NCBI RefSeq assembly: GCF_008691045.1
Contig: NZ_VMSO01000013.1
Location: 1-64,000, forward strand
Direction of reading: 5' to 3'
DNA: 64,000 bases
Source of the DNA: Mediterraneibacter catenae
GTDB taxonomy: Bacteria; Bacillota; Clostridia; Lachnospirales; Lachnospiraceae
The notes beneath the pieces were generated by a model that saw only the letters and a list, made by a program, of their open reading frames with translations, was not told the DNA's origin and searched no databases. The translations under genes and the position numbers were made by a program. Shown one piece after another: positions 1 through 9,600 of the stretch (position 1 is the first letter of the stretch; the number at the start of each line of letters is the position of its first letter).

Positions 1-52
1 CTAACAATACATACCTCCCGGCGGACTCTTTCTCAGTCTGATAAATCCGAAT
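1..52 (-). repeat. Partial copy of a dispersed palindromic repeat, downstream of aroA
   Basis: Read on the minus strand, the sequence directly after the aroA TAA is almost identical to the sequence directly after the thrS stop at 23456-23512. Both begin with TTCGGATTTATC, continue through ACTGAGAAA, and enter the GCCGGGAGGTATGTATTGT arm of the palindrome. Only the first arm lies in the window; the rest would be to the left of position 1. The shared boundary, immediately after a stop codon in both cases, suggests a mobile or recombining intergenic element rather than chance similarity. Confidence 0.8.
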
Positions 53-1342
53 TTACAACAGCTCCTCGAATGTATCGTAGAACGTCGGATAGGACACATC
101 CACGCATTTGCTGTCGAGTATCTTTGTGTTTCCTTCGGCTACAAGTGCGGCGATGCTGAACGCCATTGCAATGCGGTGGTCGAGCAGTGTGTGGATGGAT
201 GCGCCTTTGAGTTTCCCACCGGTGATGATCATGCCGTCGGATGTAGGAGTCACATTGCATGCCATGGCTTTCAGATTATCACATATGGTTTCAATGCGGT
301 CGGTCTCTTTGACTTTTAGTTCAGCAGCATCTTTAATGATGGTTGTTCCTTCGGCGACAGCTGCCATGACTGCGATGACAGGAATCTCATCAATGAGTGT
401 GGGAATGATGTCTCCCTGGATAGTTGTACCGTGGAGCTTGCTTGTACGGACGAGAATATCCGCGATTTTCTCTCCGCCTTCAACCCTCTCGTTGAGTAGT
501 GAGATATCTCCGCCCATATCTTCACATACTTTCAGGATACCGGCGCGGGTCGGATTTATTCCGACATTTTCGATGACTATCTCGGAATCGGGGACAATAA
601 GCCCTGCTGCTAAGAAGTAGGCAGCGGAGGAAATATCTCCGGGCACGGTAATCTTCTGACCGTACAGTTCTTTGCAGGGGGAGATGCTGGCGGTCGCTTT
701 TGTGCTGCCGATATCATGTGTGGTGTGTACATCAGCGCCGAATTCTTTGAGCATCAGTTCAGTATGATTCCTTGACAGGCTCGGTTCAGTGACGGAAGTT
801 TTTCCGTCGGCATATAGTCCGGCCAGCAGAATGCAGGATTTTACCTGTGCTGATGCAACGGGAGAATTATAGTGAATTCCGTGAAGTCTGCCTGGAGTGA
901 TATAAAGGGGAGCGCATCCGTTTCTTAATATACTGGAGATATTGGCTCCCATCTGTGTCAGTGGTTCGATGATCCGTTTCATTGGACGGGAGTTGAGGGA
1001 TTCATCACCTGACAATTTCGACTCAAAGCGCTGTCCGGCCAGAATTCCGGACATCAGTCGGGTCGTAGTGCCGCTGTTTCCTACATCCAGGATATTGTCC
1101 GGCGCAGAGAGCCCGTGGAGACCTTTGCCGTGTATAAGGACAAGGTCATCATTCTTTTCAATGTCAATGCCGAGGGTCCGGAAGCAGCGGATAGTTGCAA
1201 GGCAGTCCGCTCCTTCCAGAAAGTTGTGTATCTCTGTCGTGCCGCTGGCAATCGATCCGAACATCACACAGCGGTGTGAGATGGATTTATCTCCCGGAAC
1301 ACTGATCTTTCCTTTTAATCCCGTAATACTGCATAATTCCAT
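53..1342 (-). CDS. aroA: 3-phosphoshikimate 1-carboxyvinyltransferase (EPSP synthase)
   Basis: This enzyme transfers the enolpyruvyl group of PEP to shikimate-3-phosphate, the sixth step of the cytosolic shikimate pathway. The 429-residue length is normal for the family. The N-terminal PGDKSISHR motif (residues 16-24, with the substrate-binding Lys and Arg) and the GNSGTTTR loop near residue 90 are both present, as is the late KVKETDR motif. The ATG is preceded by AAAGGA. The gene lies 18 bases after tyrA on the same strand, so the two form an aromatic amino acid operon. The palindromic repeat follows its stop codon at once. The sequence looks intact. The bacterial class (glyphosate tolerant or sensitive) was not resolved. 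Confidence 0.95.
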   Translation of the reverse strand: MELCSITGLKGKISVPGDKSISHRCVMFGSIASGTTEIHNFLEGADCLATIRCFRTLGIDIEKNDDLVLIHGKGLHGLSAPDNILDVGNSGTTTRLMSGILAGQRFESKLSGDESLNSRPMKRIIEPLTQMGANISSILRNGCAPLYITPGRLHGIHYNSPVASAQVKSCILLAGLYADGKTSVTEPSLSRNHTELMLKEFGADVHTTHDIGSTKATASISPCKELYGQKITVPGDISSAAYFLAAGLIVPDSEIVIENVGINPTRAGILKVCEDMGGDISLLNERVEGGEKIADILVRTSKLHGTTIQGDIIPTLIDEIPVIAVMAAVAEGTTIIKDAAELKVKETDRIETICDNLKAMACNVTPTSDGMIITGGKLKGASIHTLLDHRIAMAFSIAALVAEGNTKILDSKCVDVSYPTFYDTFEELL

Positions 1343-1360
1343 AAGTTTTTATCCTTTCTT

Positions 1361-2458
1361 TCAGGTTTCGTAGACGACATAATGATATTTTTGCAGAAGT
1401 TGTACTGCTTTTGCGGAAGAAGCCTCATCGTAAAATTCGATTCGGAGCACGCCCTCCTCAAATTCTCTGTTGTGTACGATACCGATATTTTTAATATTAA
1501 TGTTGTTGCTTGCCAGAATAGTTGCAATAGTTGCAATCCCGCCGGCTTCATCGATGATGTCGCAGTAGACGGCGAACTGTTTTTTGATCGGACCTGCGGA
1601 GCTGTTGGGCATAGAATCACGATAGTCCCGGGAAGTCTCGAATAGAGAGTACAGTTCTGCTTCATTACCGGAATCTACAGAAGCCTTTGCCTTTTCAAGC
1701 GAGGCAATGTACCCGCCAAGGATCTGAGAGATATTTGCGCGGTTTTTGAGGCAGATCTGCTGCCACATTACCGGAGAGGATGACGCGATTCTCGTAATAT
1801 CTTTGAATCCGCCTGCAGCCAGCGCCTTCATCAGTTCGTCTTTTGTGTCATGATCGCGCACGTAATTTACAAGTGTAGAAGCAATGATGTGCGGAAGATG
1901 ACTGATCGTGCCGGTAATGCAGTCGTGTACTTTATAGTCCAGTACGACCGGAATTGCTTTCAGGGAGGCGATGAAATCACGGTAGGACGCTGTACGTTCT
2001 TTTGATACTTTCTCTGTGGGAGTCAGGATATAGTAGGCGTTTTCGATAAGATGCGCCTTTGAATTGGCAAATCCGCTCTTCTCAGAACCGGCCATCGGAT
2101 GTCCGCCGATGAAGTTTTCCTCCATATCAAGTGCAGTGATCTCCTCGTGGATGGAAGTCTTCACACTGCCCACATCGGTCAGAATACAGTCGGGACTCAT
2201 AATATCTTTTAACTGCGATAAATAGGCAGTATTGTATGCGACCGGAGCGCAGAGGAAGATATAACTGCACTCTCTGAAATTTTTATCGATAGAAGAGCAG
2301 GCTGTTTGGATGATACCGTCCTGCACGGCCAGAGCTAATGTCTCCCGATTTTTGTCAAATGCTATAATGTTGTAGTCAGGGTAATATTTACGGATGGCTT
2401 TAGCGACAGAGCCGCCGATCAGCCCCAATCCGATAAAACCGATTTTAGTAGAAGCCAT
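1361..2458 (-). CDS. tyrA: Prephenate dehydrogenase with C-terminal ACT domain
   Basis: It oxidatively decarboxylates prephenate to 4-hydroxyphenylpyruvate for tyrosine synthesis, using NAD(P)+. The Rossmann fold is marked by GLGLIGGS at residues 10-17, and the catalytic region contains GGHPMAGSE and SHLPH. A C-terminal segment of about 70 residues, from the FAVYCDIIDEAGG stretch to the end, reads as an ACT domain, which in this family senses tyrosine or phenylalanine; allosteric control is therefore inferred. The start ATG has AAAGGA seven bases upstream. It is the first gene of the minus-strand pair with aroA and diverges from the EF-G-like gene. Confidence 0.93.
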   Translation of the reverse strand: MASTKIGFIGLGLIGGSVAKAIRKYYPDYNIIAFDKNRETLALAVQDGIIQTACSSIDKNFRECSYIFLCAPVAYNTAYLSQLKDIMSPDCILTDVGSVKTSIHEEITALDMEENFIGGHPMAGSEKSGFANSKAHLIENAYYILTPTEKVSKERTASYRDFIASLKAIPVVLDYKVHDCITGTISHLPHIIASTLVNYVRDHDTKDELMKALAAGGFKDITRIASSSPVMWQQICLKNRANISQILGGYIASLEKAKASVDSGNEAELYSLFETSRDYRDSMPNSSAGPIKKQFAVYCDIIDEAGGIATIATILASNNINIKNIGIVHNREFEEGVLRIEFYDEASSAKAVQLLQKYHYVVYET

Positions 2459-2584
2459 GATAAGCTTAATCCTTTCGTTATATAAATGGTAAGAAACGGG
2501 ATGCCCCGCATATACAAAAATATCTTAGCACTTTACAGCATAAAAGTAAACATAAATAATGTATGTGAAAAATGAATAAAATAG

Positions 2585-2613
2585 TTGTAATCATACTGTA
2601 ATTTTAGTACAAT
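2585..2613 (+). promoter_or_regulatory. Sigma-A-type promoter for the EF-G-like gene
   Basis: TTGTAA at 2585-2590 and TACAAT at 2608-2613 are separated by 17 bases, close to the vegetative consensus, and lie about 70 bases ahead of the chosen ATG. It is a prediction from sequence only. Confidence 0.6.
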
Positions 2614-2681
2614 ATACCCATGATGTGTCTGCGTGGTGGAAAAATAGCGGGCATAATAACTACATACAAGGAGGCAGCAGC

Positions 2682-4757
2682 ATGAAGGTTTACAGAACGG
2701 ACGAAATAAGAAACGTGGTATTGCTCGGACACGGCGGAAGTGGAAAGACAAGTCTTGTCGAGGCAATGCTGTACGTGTCGGGAGCAACGAACCGCATGGG
2801 TAAAGTGTCAGATGCCAGCACGGTGAGTGACTTTGATAAAGAGGAACAGAAACGTGGTTTTTCGATCAGCACAAGCCTGATCCCGATTGAGTGGGAGAAA
2901 GCAAAGATCAATATCCTTGATACGCCGGGATATTTTGACTTTGTCGGTGAAGTAGAGGAGGCTGTCAGCGCCGCGGATGCAGCAGTTATTGTGGTGTCCG
3001 GCAAGGCGGGCGTCCAGGTAGGAACCGAGAAAGCGTGGGAACTGTGCGACAAGTATAATCTCCCGAGAATGGTATATGTGACAGAAATGGATGTAGATGA
3101 TGCCAGTTTCCGTCAGGTAGTAGAGGATCTGACGGCTCGGTATGGCAAGAAGATTGCTCCGCATTTCCAGCCGATCCGTGAGAATGAAAAGCTGGTAGGT
3201 TATATTAATGTTATTAAGAATGCGGGACGCAGATATACGGGGATTGGTCAGAGAGAAGAGTGTGAGATCCCGGATTATTGTAAACCGAACCTTGAGATTT
3301 TAAGAGATTCTCTGATGGAAGCTGTAGCCGAGACGAGTGAGGAATTCATGGAGCGCTACTTTAATGGCGAAGAGTTCTCGATCGAGGAGATACGTGCGGC
3401 AATGCGTACAGAGGTTATGGAAGGAGATATCGTTCCGGTGGCTATGGGATCTAATGTACAGGCACAGGGTGTTGCTAACCTTCTGTCAGATATTGTTCGT
3501 TTCTTCCCGAGCCCGGATAAGAGGACATGCGCGGGCATCAACCGCACAACAAATGATATTTTCGAGGCAAACTATGATTTCTCAAAGGCGAAAACAGCCT
3601 ATGTATTTAAGACGATGGTGGATCCGTTTATCGGAAAATATTCATTTATCAAAGTGTGCTCGGGTGTCTTAAAAGGTGATGATATCCTCTACAATGCAGA
3701 TACTGAGTCTGAGGAGAAGCCTGGCAAACTTTATACGATGTGCGGCAATAAACCTTCGGAAGTATCGGAGCTCTTTGCCGGAGATATCGGAGCTATCGCA
3801 AAACTTGCAAATACACGTACCGGTGATACTTTGTCTACAAAGTCAAATCAGGTATCATACGCAAAGACCGACTATTCCGTACCTTATACATATATGAGAT
3901 ACCGTGTGAAGAATAAAGGAGATGAGGACAAAGTATCGCAGGCTCTTGCTAGAATGACTGCAGAGGATGTTACACTGCGTGCGGTCAATGACAGTGAAAA
4001 TCGTCAGACGCTTCTATATGGTATGGGCGATCAGCATCTCGAGATTGCAGCGAGCAAGCTTGCCGCCAGATATAAAGTTGAGATCGTGCTGGAAACTCCG
4101 AAGGTAGCGTTCCGCGAGACTATCCGTAAGAATGCTGACGTGGATATGAAATACAAGAAACAGACTGGTGGACACGGACAGTACGGACATGTTAAGATGA
4201 AATTCGAGCCGTCAGGAGATCTTGACACGCCATATGTATTTGAAGAGTGCGTTGTCGGCGGAGCGGTTCCGAAGAATTACTTCCCGGCAGTCGAGAAGGG
4301 GCTTCAGGATTCTGTTGTTAAGGGACCTCTCGCCGGATATCCGGTCGTTGGTGTGAAAGCGATACTTTATGATGGATCTTATCATCCGGTAGATTCCTCT
4401 GAGATGGCCTTCAAGACAGCTACAGCGCAGGCGTTTAAGAAAGGATTCCTGGAGGCATCACCGGTCCTTCTTGAACCTATCGCTTCGATCAAAGTTACGG
4501 TTCCTGACGATTATACAGGTGATGTGATGGGAGATCTGAACAAGAGACGCGGCCGTGTGCTCGGTATGAACCCGATCGCAGGCGGCAAGCAGGTTATTGA
4601 GGCAGACATTCCGATGACAGGGCTGTTCGGATACTGTACGACACTGCGTTCCATGACAGGCGGAAGAGGTACGTATTCCTATGAGTTTGCCAGATATGAG
4701 CAGGCGCCGTCAGATGTTCAGGAGAAAGAGATTGCATCAAGAGCATCTGAAGAGTGA
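2682..4757 (+). CDS. Elongation factor G-like GTPase (EF-G2 / FusA2 type)
   Basis: This is a translational GTPase of 691 residues with the EF-G domain order: G domain with P-loop GHGGSGKTS (about residues 16-24) and DTPGYFDF, then domain II, and domains III-V with the GGHGQYG motif. The usual NKxD guanine-specificity motif is replaced by TEMD (VYVTEMDVDD), which together with the position outside an rps operon points to the paralogous EF-G2 group rather than housekeeping FusA. Its exact role (ribosome translocation, recycling, or a stress function) is not settled for that group. The start at 2682 follows AAGGAGG; the frame is open 57 bases upstream, but nothing there looks like EF-G. It has its own promoter and terminator, so it is monocistronic. 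Confidence 0.88.
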   Translation: MKVYRTDEIRNVVLLGHGGSGKTSLVEAMLYVSGATNRMGKVSDASTVSDFDKEEQKRGFSISTSLIPIEWEKAKINILDTPGYFDFVGEVEEAVSAADAAVIVVSGKAGVQVGTEKAWELCDKYNLPRMVYVTEMDVDDASFRQVVEDLTARYGKKIAPHFQPIRENEKLVGYINVIKNAGRRYTGIGQREECEIPDYCKPNLEILRDSLMEAVAETSEEFMERYFNGEEFSIEEIRAAMRTEVMEGDIVPVAMGSNVQAQGVANLLSDIVRFFPSPDKRTCAGINRTTNDIFEANYDFSKAKTAYVFKTMVDPFIGKYSFIKVCSGVLKGDDILYNADTESEEKPGKLYTMCGNKPSEVSELFAGDIGAIAKLANTRTGDTLSTKSNQVSYAKTDYSVPYTYMRYRVKNKGDEDKVSQALARMTAEDVTLRAVNDSENRQTLLYGMGDQHLEIAASKLAARYKVEIVLETPKVAFRETIRKNADVDMKYKKQTGGHGQYGHVKMKFEPSGDLDTPYVFEECVVGGAVPKNYFPAVEKGLQDSVVKGPLAGYPVVGVKAILYDGSYHPVDSSEMAFKTATAQAFKKGFLEASPVLLEPIASIKVTVPDDYTGDVMGDLNKRRGRVLGMNPIAGGKQVIEADIPMTGLFGYCTTLRSMTGGRGTYSYEFARYEQAPSDVQEKEIASRASEE

Positions 4758-4810
4758 TATACGGTCGAAAACTTCTTAGAAACAGGTAAAAGATTGAAAA
4801 AGTGATAGAG

Positions 4811-4845
4811 AGGAGGCGGAAAAAGTGTTTTTCTGCCTCCTTTTT
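4811..4845 (+). terminator. Rho-independent terminator after the EF-G-like gene
   Basis: An AGGAGGC(G)GA arm pairs with TCTGCCTCC and is followed by TTTTT. It lies about 55 bases after the stop codon. Confidence 0.8.
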
Positions 4846-4895
4846 CGCATGCGAAGAAACGATAATGGGTTCGTGTAAAGAAAGTGCTAAGATTG

Positions 4896-4924
4896 TTGTG
4901 CTTTATATGTAAAGGTGCTATAAT
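4896..4924 (+). promoter_or_regulatory. Promoter of the trkA-trkH operon
   Basis: TTGTGC at 4896-4901, a 17-base spacer and TATAAT at 4919-4924 with an upstream TG (extended -10). The predicted transcript starts near 4931, about 70 bases before trkA. Confidence 0.65.
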
Positions 4925-5000
4925 TGCTCTGCTATGTATACAGATAAACTGAGAAGTCTGTATACCGTGATAAAATATTGATACAACAGAGGGAAAAGCG

Positions 5001-6359
5001 ATGAAGATTGTTATCATTGGGGATGGAAAAGTAGGGTATAAACTTGCAAAACAGCTTTCTGTCGAAAATTATGATGTGGTGATGATCGACAGCAATGAAA
5101 GGAAACTTAAATATGCTGTGGACCGGCTGGATATTGCCTGTGTAATAGGCGACGCGGCAGATGCCGAAGTGCAGAAAGAGGCGGATGTGCCTCATGCAGA
5201 TCTTGTGATCGCGTGTACATCGGCTGATGAGTGCAATATGCTGAGCTGCCTTATTGCGAGAAAGCTCGGGGCAAAACACACGATTGCCCGTGTGCGTAAT
5301 CCAATCTATTTCAAACAGATCGGCCTTTTAAAGGAAGACCTGCATCTTAGTATGGCGGTTAATCCGGAGCTGATTGTGGCGGATGAGATCAGCAGGGTTC
5401 TTTTGTTCCCGGATGCAAGTAAGATAGAGACTTTTGTAAAAGGAAGAGTGGAGCTGATCGAATATCTGATACCAAAAGATGGGAAACTTGCCGGTATGTC
5501 TCTTGCAGACATGTATAATAAGTTTCAGATCAAGCTCCTCGTCTGTGCGGTCGAGCACTGCGGGGATGTACTGATCCCGGACGGCGATTACGTTATTCGC
5601 GAAGGAGACAGGCTGCATATCGCGGTTTCACACGGCGAGATGGAAAGGTTCTTCCGCATGTTCGGCAAACACCGTGGGAAGATTAAGAAAGTTATTATCT
5701 GCGGCGGCGGCCGTGTTGCTTACTATCTTGCAGTACAGCTTTGCAAATTGGGGATGCAGATCAAGATTATTGAGCGAGACGTAAACAGATGTGAAGAACT
5801 TTGTGAACTTCTTCCGAAAGCAATAATCATCAACGGAGATGCTACAGATCATGATCTTCTGATAGAAGAAGGCATTGAAGAGGCAGATGCGTTTGTCGGA
5901 CTGACAGGCATGGATGAAGAGAATATCATTACGGCTCTGTTTGCAAAGAGTCAGGGAACAGCAAAGATTATTGCCAAGATCAACGAAGACCGCCGTGCCA
6001 GCATGGTCGAGGATTTCGGGATTGACAGTATCGTATCGGCAAAGACGGCGACGGCAGATGCTATCTTAAGTTATATCAGGGCCAGAAAGAATTCACAGGG
6101 CAGTGCAAATGTAGAAACCTTGTACCAGTTAGTGGACGACAAAGTAGAAGCGCTTGAATTTATCATCAAGTCAGAGACCAGATACACCGGGATACCTTTT
6201 AAAGACCTGGCGATCAAGTCAAATAATTTGATCGCGTGTATTGCAAGAAAGAGGCAGATTATTATTCCCGGCGGAGATGACTGCATCGAAGTGGGTGACA
6301 GTGTGATTGTTATTACAATGGAAAAACATATTGAAGATATAGAGGATATTTTGGCGTAG
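5001..6359 (+). CDS. trkA: Trk potassium uptake regulatory subunit TrkA
   Basis: This is the cytosolic gating ring subunit of a Trk/Ktr potassium channel. The 452 residues hold two RCK units in tandem. Each begins with a Rossmann nucleotide-binding fold (IIGDGKVGYKLA near residue 5 and IICGGGRVAYYLA near residue 234) and ends with an RCK_C subdomain. The doubled TrkA architecture, rather than the single-unit KtrA form, matches the TrkH partner downstream. In the Bacillota RCK_C domains of this kind are known c-di-AMP targets; a c-di-AMP cyclase (cdaA) lies 47 kb away in this window, so such control is plausible but inferred. trkH starts 10 bases after its stop. Confidence 0.93.
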   Translation: MKIVIIGDGKVGYKLAKQLSVENYDVVMIDSNERKLKYAVDRLDIACVIGDAADAEVQKEADVPHADLVIACTSADECNMLSCLIARKLGAKHTIARVRNPIYFKQIGLLKEDLHLSMAVNPELIVADEISRVLLFPDASKIETFVKGRVELIEYLIPKDGKLAGMSLADMYNKFQIKLLVCAVEHCGDVLIPDGDYVIREGDRLHIAVSHGEMERFFRMFGKHRGKIKKVIICGGGRVAYYLAVQLCKLGMQIKIIERDVNRCEELCELLPKAIIINGDATDHDLLIEEGIEEADAFVGLTGMDEENIITALFAKSQGTAKIIAKINEDRRASMVEDFGIDSIVSAKTATADAILSYIRARKNSQGSANVETLYQLVDDKVEALEFIIKSETRYTGIPFKDLAIKSNNLIACIARKRQIIIPGGDDCIEVGDSVIVITMEKHIEDIEDILA

Positions 6360-6369
6360 GAGCGAAAAA

Positions 6370-7815
6370 ATGAATAAACGAATGATTATATACATACTGG
6401 GAAAGATGCTCGGTGTTGAGGGCGTCGTGCTTTTGATCCCTGCTTTTGTGTCGCTCCTTTACTGGGAGAAGAGCGGTTTCTCTTTCCTGATTGTCAGTGC
6501 GATCCTGGGAATTGTTTTCCTTATATTTGGAAGGAAGAGACCGAAATCTACAAGGATTTACGGAAAAGAGAGTTTTGCCATTGTTGCTCTGGCGTGGCTT
6601 CTGTGGTCTCTTTTCGGGGCTCTGCCGTTTGTTATATCAGGAAGTATACCGAACTATGTAGATGCTTTCTTTGAGACAGTATCCGGATTTACGACGACCG
6701 GGTCTACAATCCTGCAGGAGATTGAGAGTCTGCCAATGGGAATCAATTTCTGGCGGTGCCTTACGCACTGGATCGGAGGCATGGGAGTGCTCGTCTTTGT
6801 GCTTATGATTACTTCTCTGGACGATGAGAATTCCATGCCGCTTATGCGTGCGGAAATGCCAGGACCGGAGGCGGATAAGCTTGTTCCGAAAGCGAGAAAT
6901 ACAGCAGCGATACTCTATGGGATGTATTTCGTGCTGACGGCAGTAGAGGTTGTACTGCTCATGTTCGGCGGGATGAATCTCTACGATGCGCTGATCCATT
7001 CGTTCAGCACGGCGGGAACCGGAGGATTCAACAACCGAAATACAAGTGTTGCTTTCTATGACAGCGCGTATATCGATGGTGTGATCACGGTGTTCATGAT
7101 CCTTTTCGGTGTGAACTTCAATCTGTATTTCCTGCTGCTTTTAAAGGACTGGAAGAGTGTGCTCAAGAACGAGGAGCTGCGCGCGTATCTCGGTGTTATA
7201 GCGGCATCTGTTACAGTGATAACGATCAATATCCTGAGTATCTATGAAAATGTGTTCCATGCATTCCGCTACGCGGCGTTTCAGGTGGCGTCGATCATCA
7301 CGACGACCGGATTCTACACGGCGGATTATGAACTGTGGCCAGAACTGTCGAAGGCTATACTTTTGGTAATCATGTTTATCGGAGCCTGTGCGGGTTCTAC
7401 CGGCGGTGGTATCAAAGTGTGCAGGTTTGTGATATTGCTGAAGTCGATTCGTCAGGAGATCCATAAGATCCTGCATCCAAATGCGGTGACTGTTGTAAAA
7501 CTCAATGGAAAGAAAGTAGGGCAGGATACTCTGAGGGGAATAAATGTATATTTTGCTGCATACGTATTTATACTGGCTGCATCTGTATTGATTGTGTCAA
7601 TCGACAATTTTGATTTTGCTACATCTTTCAGCGGCGTTTTGACAACAATAAATAATGTTGGACCGGGTATCTCCAAGGTGGGACCGGTAGAGAACTTCCA
7701 TATGTTCTCGCCGCTTTCCAAGATTGTGTTCAGCTTTGACATGCTCGTGGGAAGGCTGGAGATCATACCGTTCCTTCTTCTTTTATCACCGGCGCTGTGG
7801 AGGAAGAAGTTCTGA
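6370..7815 (+). CDS. trkH: Trk potassium uptake membrane subunit TrkH
   Basis: This is the K+-conducting integral membrane subunit, 481 residues and mostly hydrophobic. The four pore-loop filter segments typical of the Trk/Ktr/HKT superfamily can be picked out: SGFTTTGST, FSTAGTGGFN, IITTTGFYT and TTINNVGPG. It lies in a three-gene operon with trkA upstream and an unknown membrane protein 10 bases downstream. The protein looks full length. The first ATG has GGAGCGAAAAA before it, an acceptable ribosome binding site within the trkA stop region. Confidence 0.93.
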   Translation: MNKRMIIYILGKMLGVEGVVLLIPAFVSLLYWEKSGFSFLIVSAILGIVFLIFGRKRPKSTRIYGKESFAIVALAWLLWSLFGALPFVISGSIPNYVDAFFETVSGFTTTGSTILQEIESLPMGINFWRCLTHWIGGMGVLVFVLMITSLDDENSMPLMRAEMPGPEADKLVPKARNTAAILYGMYFVLTAVEVVLLMFGGMNLYDALIHSFSTAGTGGFNNRNTSVAFYDSAYIDGVITVFMILFGVNFNLYFLLLLKDWKSVLKNEELRAYLGVIAASVTVITINILSIYENVFHAFRYAAFQVASIITTTGFYTADYELWPELSKAILLVIMFIGACAGSTGGGIKVCRFVILLKSIRQEIHKILHPNAVTVVKLNGKKVGQDTLRGINVYFAAYVFILAASVLIVSIDNFDFATSFSGVLTTINNVGPGISKVGPVENFHMFSPLSKIVFSFDMLVGRLEIIPFLLLLSPALWRKKF

Positions 7816-7825
7816 AAGGGGAAAA

Positions 7826-9466
7826 ATGAAAAAGATTAAAAGAAGAATTATTATAGTGGTAATCGCGATTCTGGCGCTTGGCATTTATTATTACACAGCT
7901 CTTCCGGCGCTCAATATCCACTCTGCAGAGTTCTGGATATTTCTGGGAGTACTCATCCTTTTGATCGCGGCGCTCTTTGCAAAGAAAAAGGGATTAAACC
8001 GTTATGAACTCAAGGAGTCAAAGGGATTGAAAATTATCCTGGGAGTGTTTGCTGCGGTTGTTATCGTATATCTTGCCGGGACGCTCCTGTCCTCGCCGAT
8101 CGTCAATGCGGACAAATATCAGAAACTCATGACAGTAGAGACCGGCGAGTTTGCTGCAGATATCGAAGAGCTTTCCTTTGACCAGATTCCGCTTCTTGAC
8201 CGGGATTCGGCTGCTCTCCTCGGCAACAGGGAGATGGGGAGCATGGTGGATATGGTGTCTCAGTTTGAAGTAGATGACTTGTATTCACAGATTAACTATC
8301 AGGATCGTCCGGTGCGCGTGTCTCCACTGAAATATGCCAGCATCATTAAATGGCTGACGAACAGCAGCGAGGGAATCCCTGCATATATTAAAATCGATAT
8401 GGCAACGCAGGATACGGAACTTGTGAAGCTGGATGAAGGAATGAAATATACTACAAGCGACCATTTCAACCGTAATATATACAGACACCTGCGGTTCAAG
8501 TATCCGACCTATATTTTTAATGATCTGAGCTTTGAAGTAGATGAAGAGGGAACTCCCTACTGGATCTGCCCTGTGAAAAAGTACAATATCGGGCTGTTCG
8601 GAGGTGTTACGATCGGAAGGGTTGTGCTCTGCAATGCCATTACAGGAGAGACACAGGATTATGCGATAGAGGATGCCCCTCAGTGGATAGACAGGGCGTA
8701 TTCCGCGGATCTTCTTGTTGAACTCTATGATTACCATGGAACACTGCAGCACGGCTTTTTGAACAGCGTGTTCGGCCAGAAAGACTGTCTTGTAACTACA
8801 GACGGATATAATTATCTGGCAATCGATGATGATGTGTGGGTATATACGGGTGTTACGTCCATTACCGGAGATCAGTCAAATGTCGGTTTCGTGCTCATGA
8901 ACCAGAGGACGATGGAGACAAGATTCTATGAAGTAGAAGGCGCGACGGAGCAGTCAGCCATGGATTCGGCAGAGGGACAAGTGCAGAACCTGCACTATAT
9001 CGCGACTTTTCCGCTGCTGCTCAATATATCGGGTGAGCCGACATATTTTATAGCGCTGAAAGACGATGCGGGCCTCGTGAAGATGTATGCCATGGTTAAT
9101 GTACAGAAATACCAGATCGTGGCGACCGGAGATACGGTGAGCGAGTGCGAAGAACAGTATACGGCACTGATGTACAAGAACGGCATCAAAGAAGTGGAGG
9201 AAGATACCCGGGAAATCCTGACAGTGACAGGGCAGATCACAAAGATCGCCCAGGGCGTTATCGAGGGAAATTCCCATTACTATATCATGGTAGAGGGATC
9301 AGACGATATCTTTGACGTGTCTGTTGTGGATTATATCGATGTCATCCGCTTTGATGTGGGAGATGAAGTGACGATCGAATACAAAGAAGGAGAGGAAACG
9401 AACACCGTCCTGTCAATGACCGGAACAGACGCAGAATCGGAAGGCACGGAGACAGCGGGGAAATAA
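7826..9466 (+). CDS. Membrane-anchored protein of unknown function in the trk operon
   Basis: I do not recognise a family. The 546-residue product starts with a basic KKIKRRIIIVV stretch and three probable membrane helices within the first 110 residues. A long soluble part, probably extracytoplasmic, follows; it is rich in Asp, Glu and Tyr and ends in a small beta-rich stretch (about residues 460-530, ILTVTGQITKIAQGVI onwards) that reads like an OB-type or lipocalin-like barrel. The start at 7826 follows AAAGGGG; an upstream start in the same frame would overlap trkH by 92 bases and is less likely. Tight spacing to trkH implies co-transcription, so a role in ion homeostasis or channel assembly is possible but unproven. 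A strong terminator follows. Confidence 0.7.
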   Translation: MKKIKRRIIIVVIAILALGIYYYTALPALNIHSAEFWIFLGVLILLIAALFAKKKGLNRYELKESKGLKIILGVFAAVVIVYLAGTLLSSPIVNADKYQKLMTVETGEFAADIEELSFDQIPLLDRDSAALLGNREMGSMVDMVSQFEVDDLYSQINYQDRPVRVSPLKYASIIKWLTNSSEGIPAYIKIDMATQDTELVKLDEGMKYTTSDHFNRNIYRHLRFKYPTYIFNDLSFEVDEEGTPYWICPVKKYNIGLFGGVTIGRVVLCNAITGETQDYAIEDAPQWIDRAYSADLLVELYDYHGTLQHGFLNSVFGQKDCLVTTDGYNYLAIDDDVWVYTGVTSITGDQSNVGFVLMNQRTMETRFYEVEGATEQSAMDSAEGQVQNLHYIATFPLLLNISGEPTYFIALKDDAGLVKMYAMVNVQKYQIVATGDTVSECEEQYTALMYKNGIKEVEEDTREILTVTGQITKIAQGVIEGNSHYYIMVEGSDDIFDVSVVDYIDVIRFDVGDEVTIEYKEGEETNTVLSMTGTDAESEGTETAGK

Positions 9467-9485
9467 AACAGTATAAGAAGAAAAA

Positions 9486-9519
9486 CAGCGGCGGCAGAAT
9501 TGATTTTCTGCCGCCGCTG
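9486..9519. terminator. Terminator between the trk operon and the minus-strand ATPase
   Basis: A 14-base GC-rich stem (CAGCGGCGGCAGAA with TTCTGCCGCCGCTG) and a tiny loop. The T tract on the plus strand is weak (AACGTTATTCATTTTT), but A residues upstream could serve the minus strand. Confidence 0.7.
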
Positions 9520-9600
9520 AACGTTATTCATTTTTAATCATTTTCACAGATATCCGGCGATGCCGTTTCTGTGTCTGCGAGAGTCTATCGGTATCTCCTG

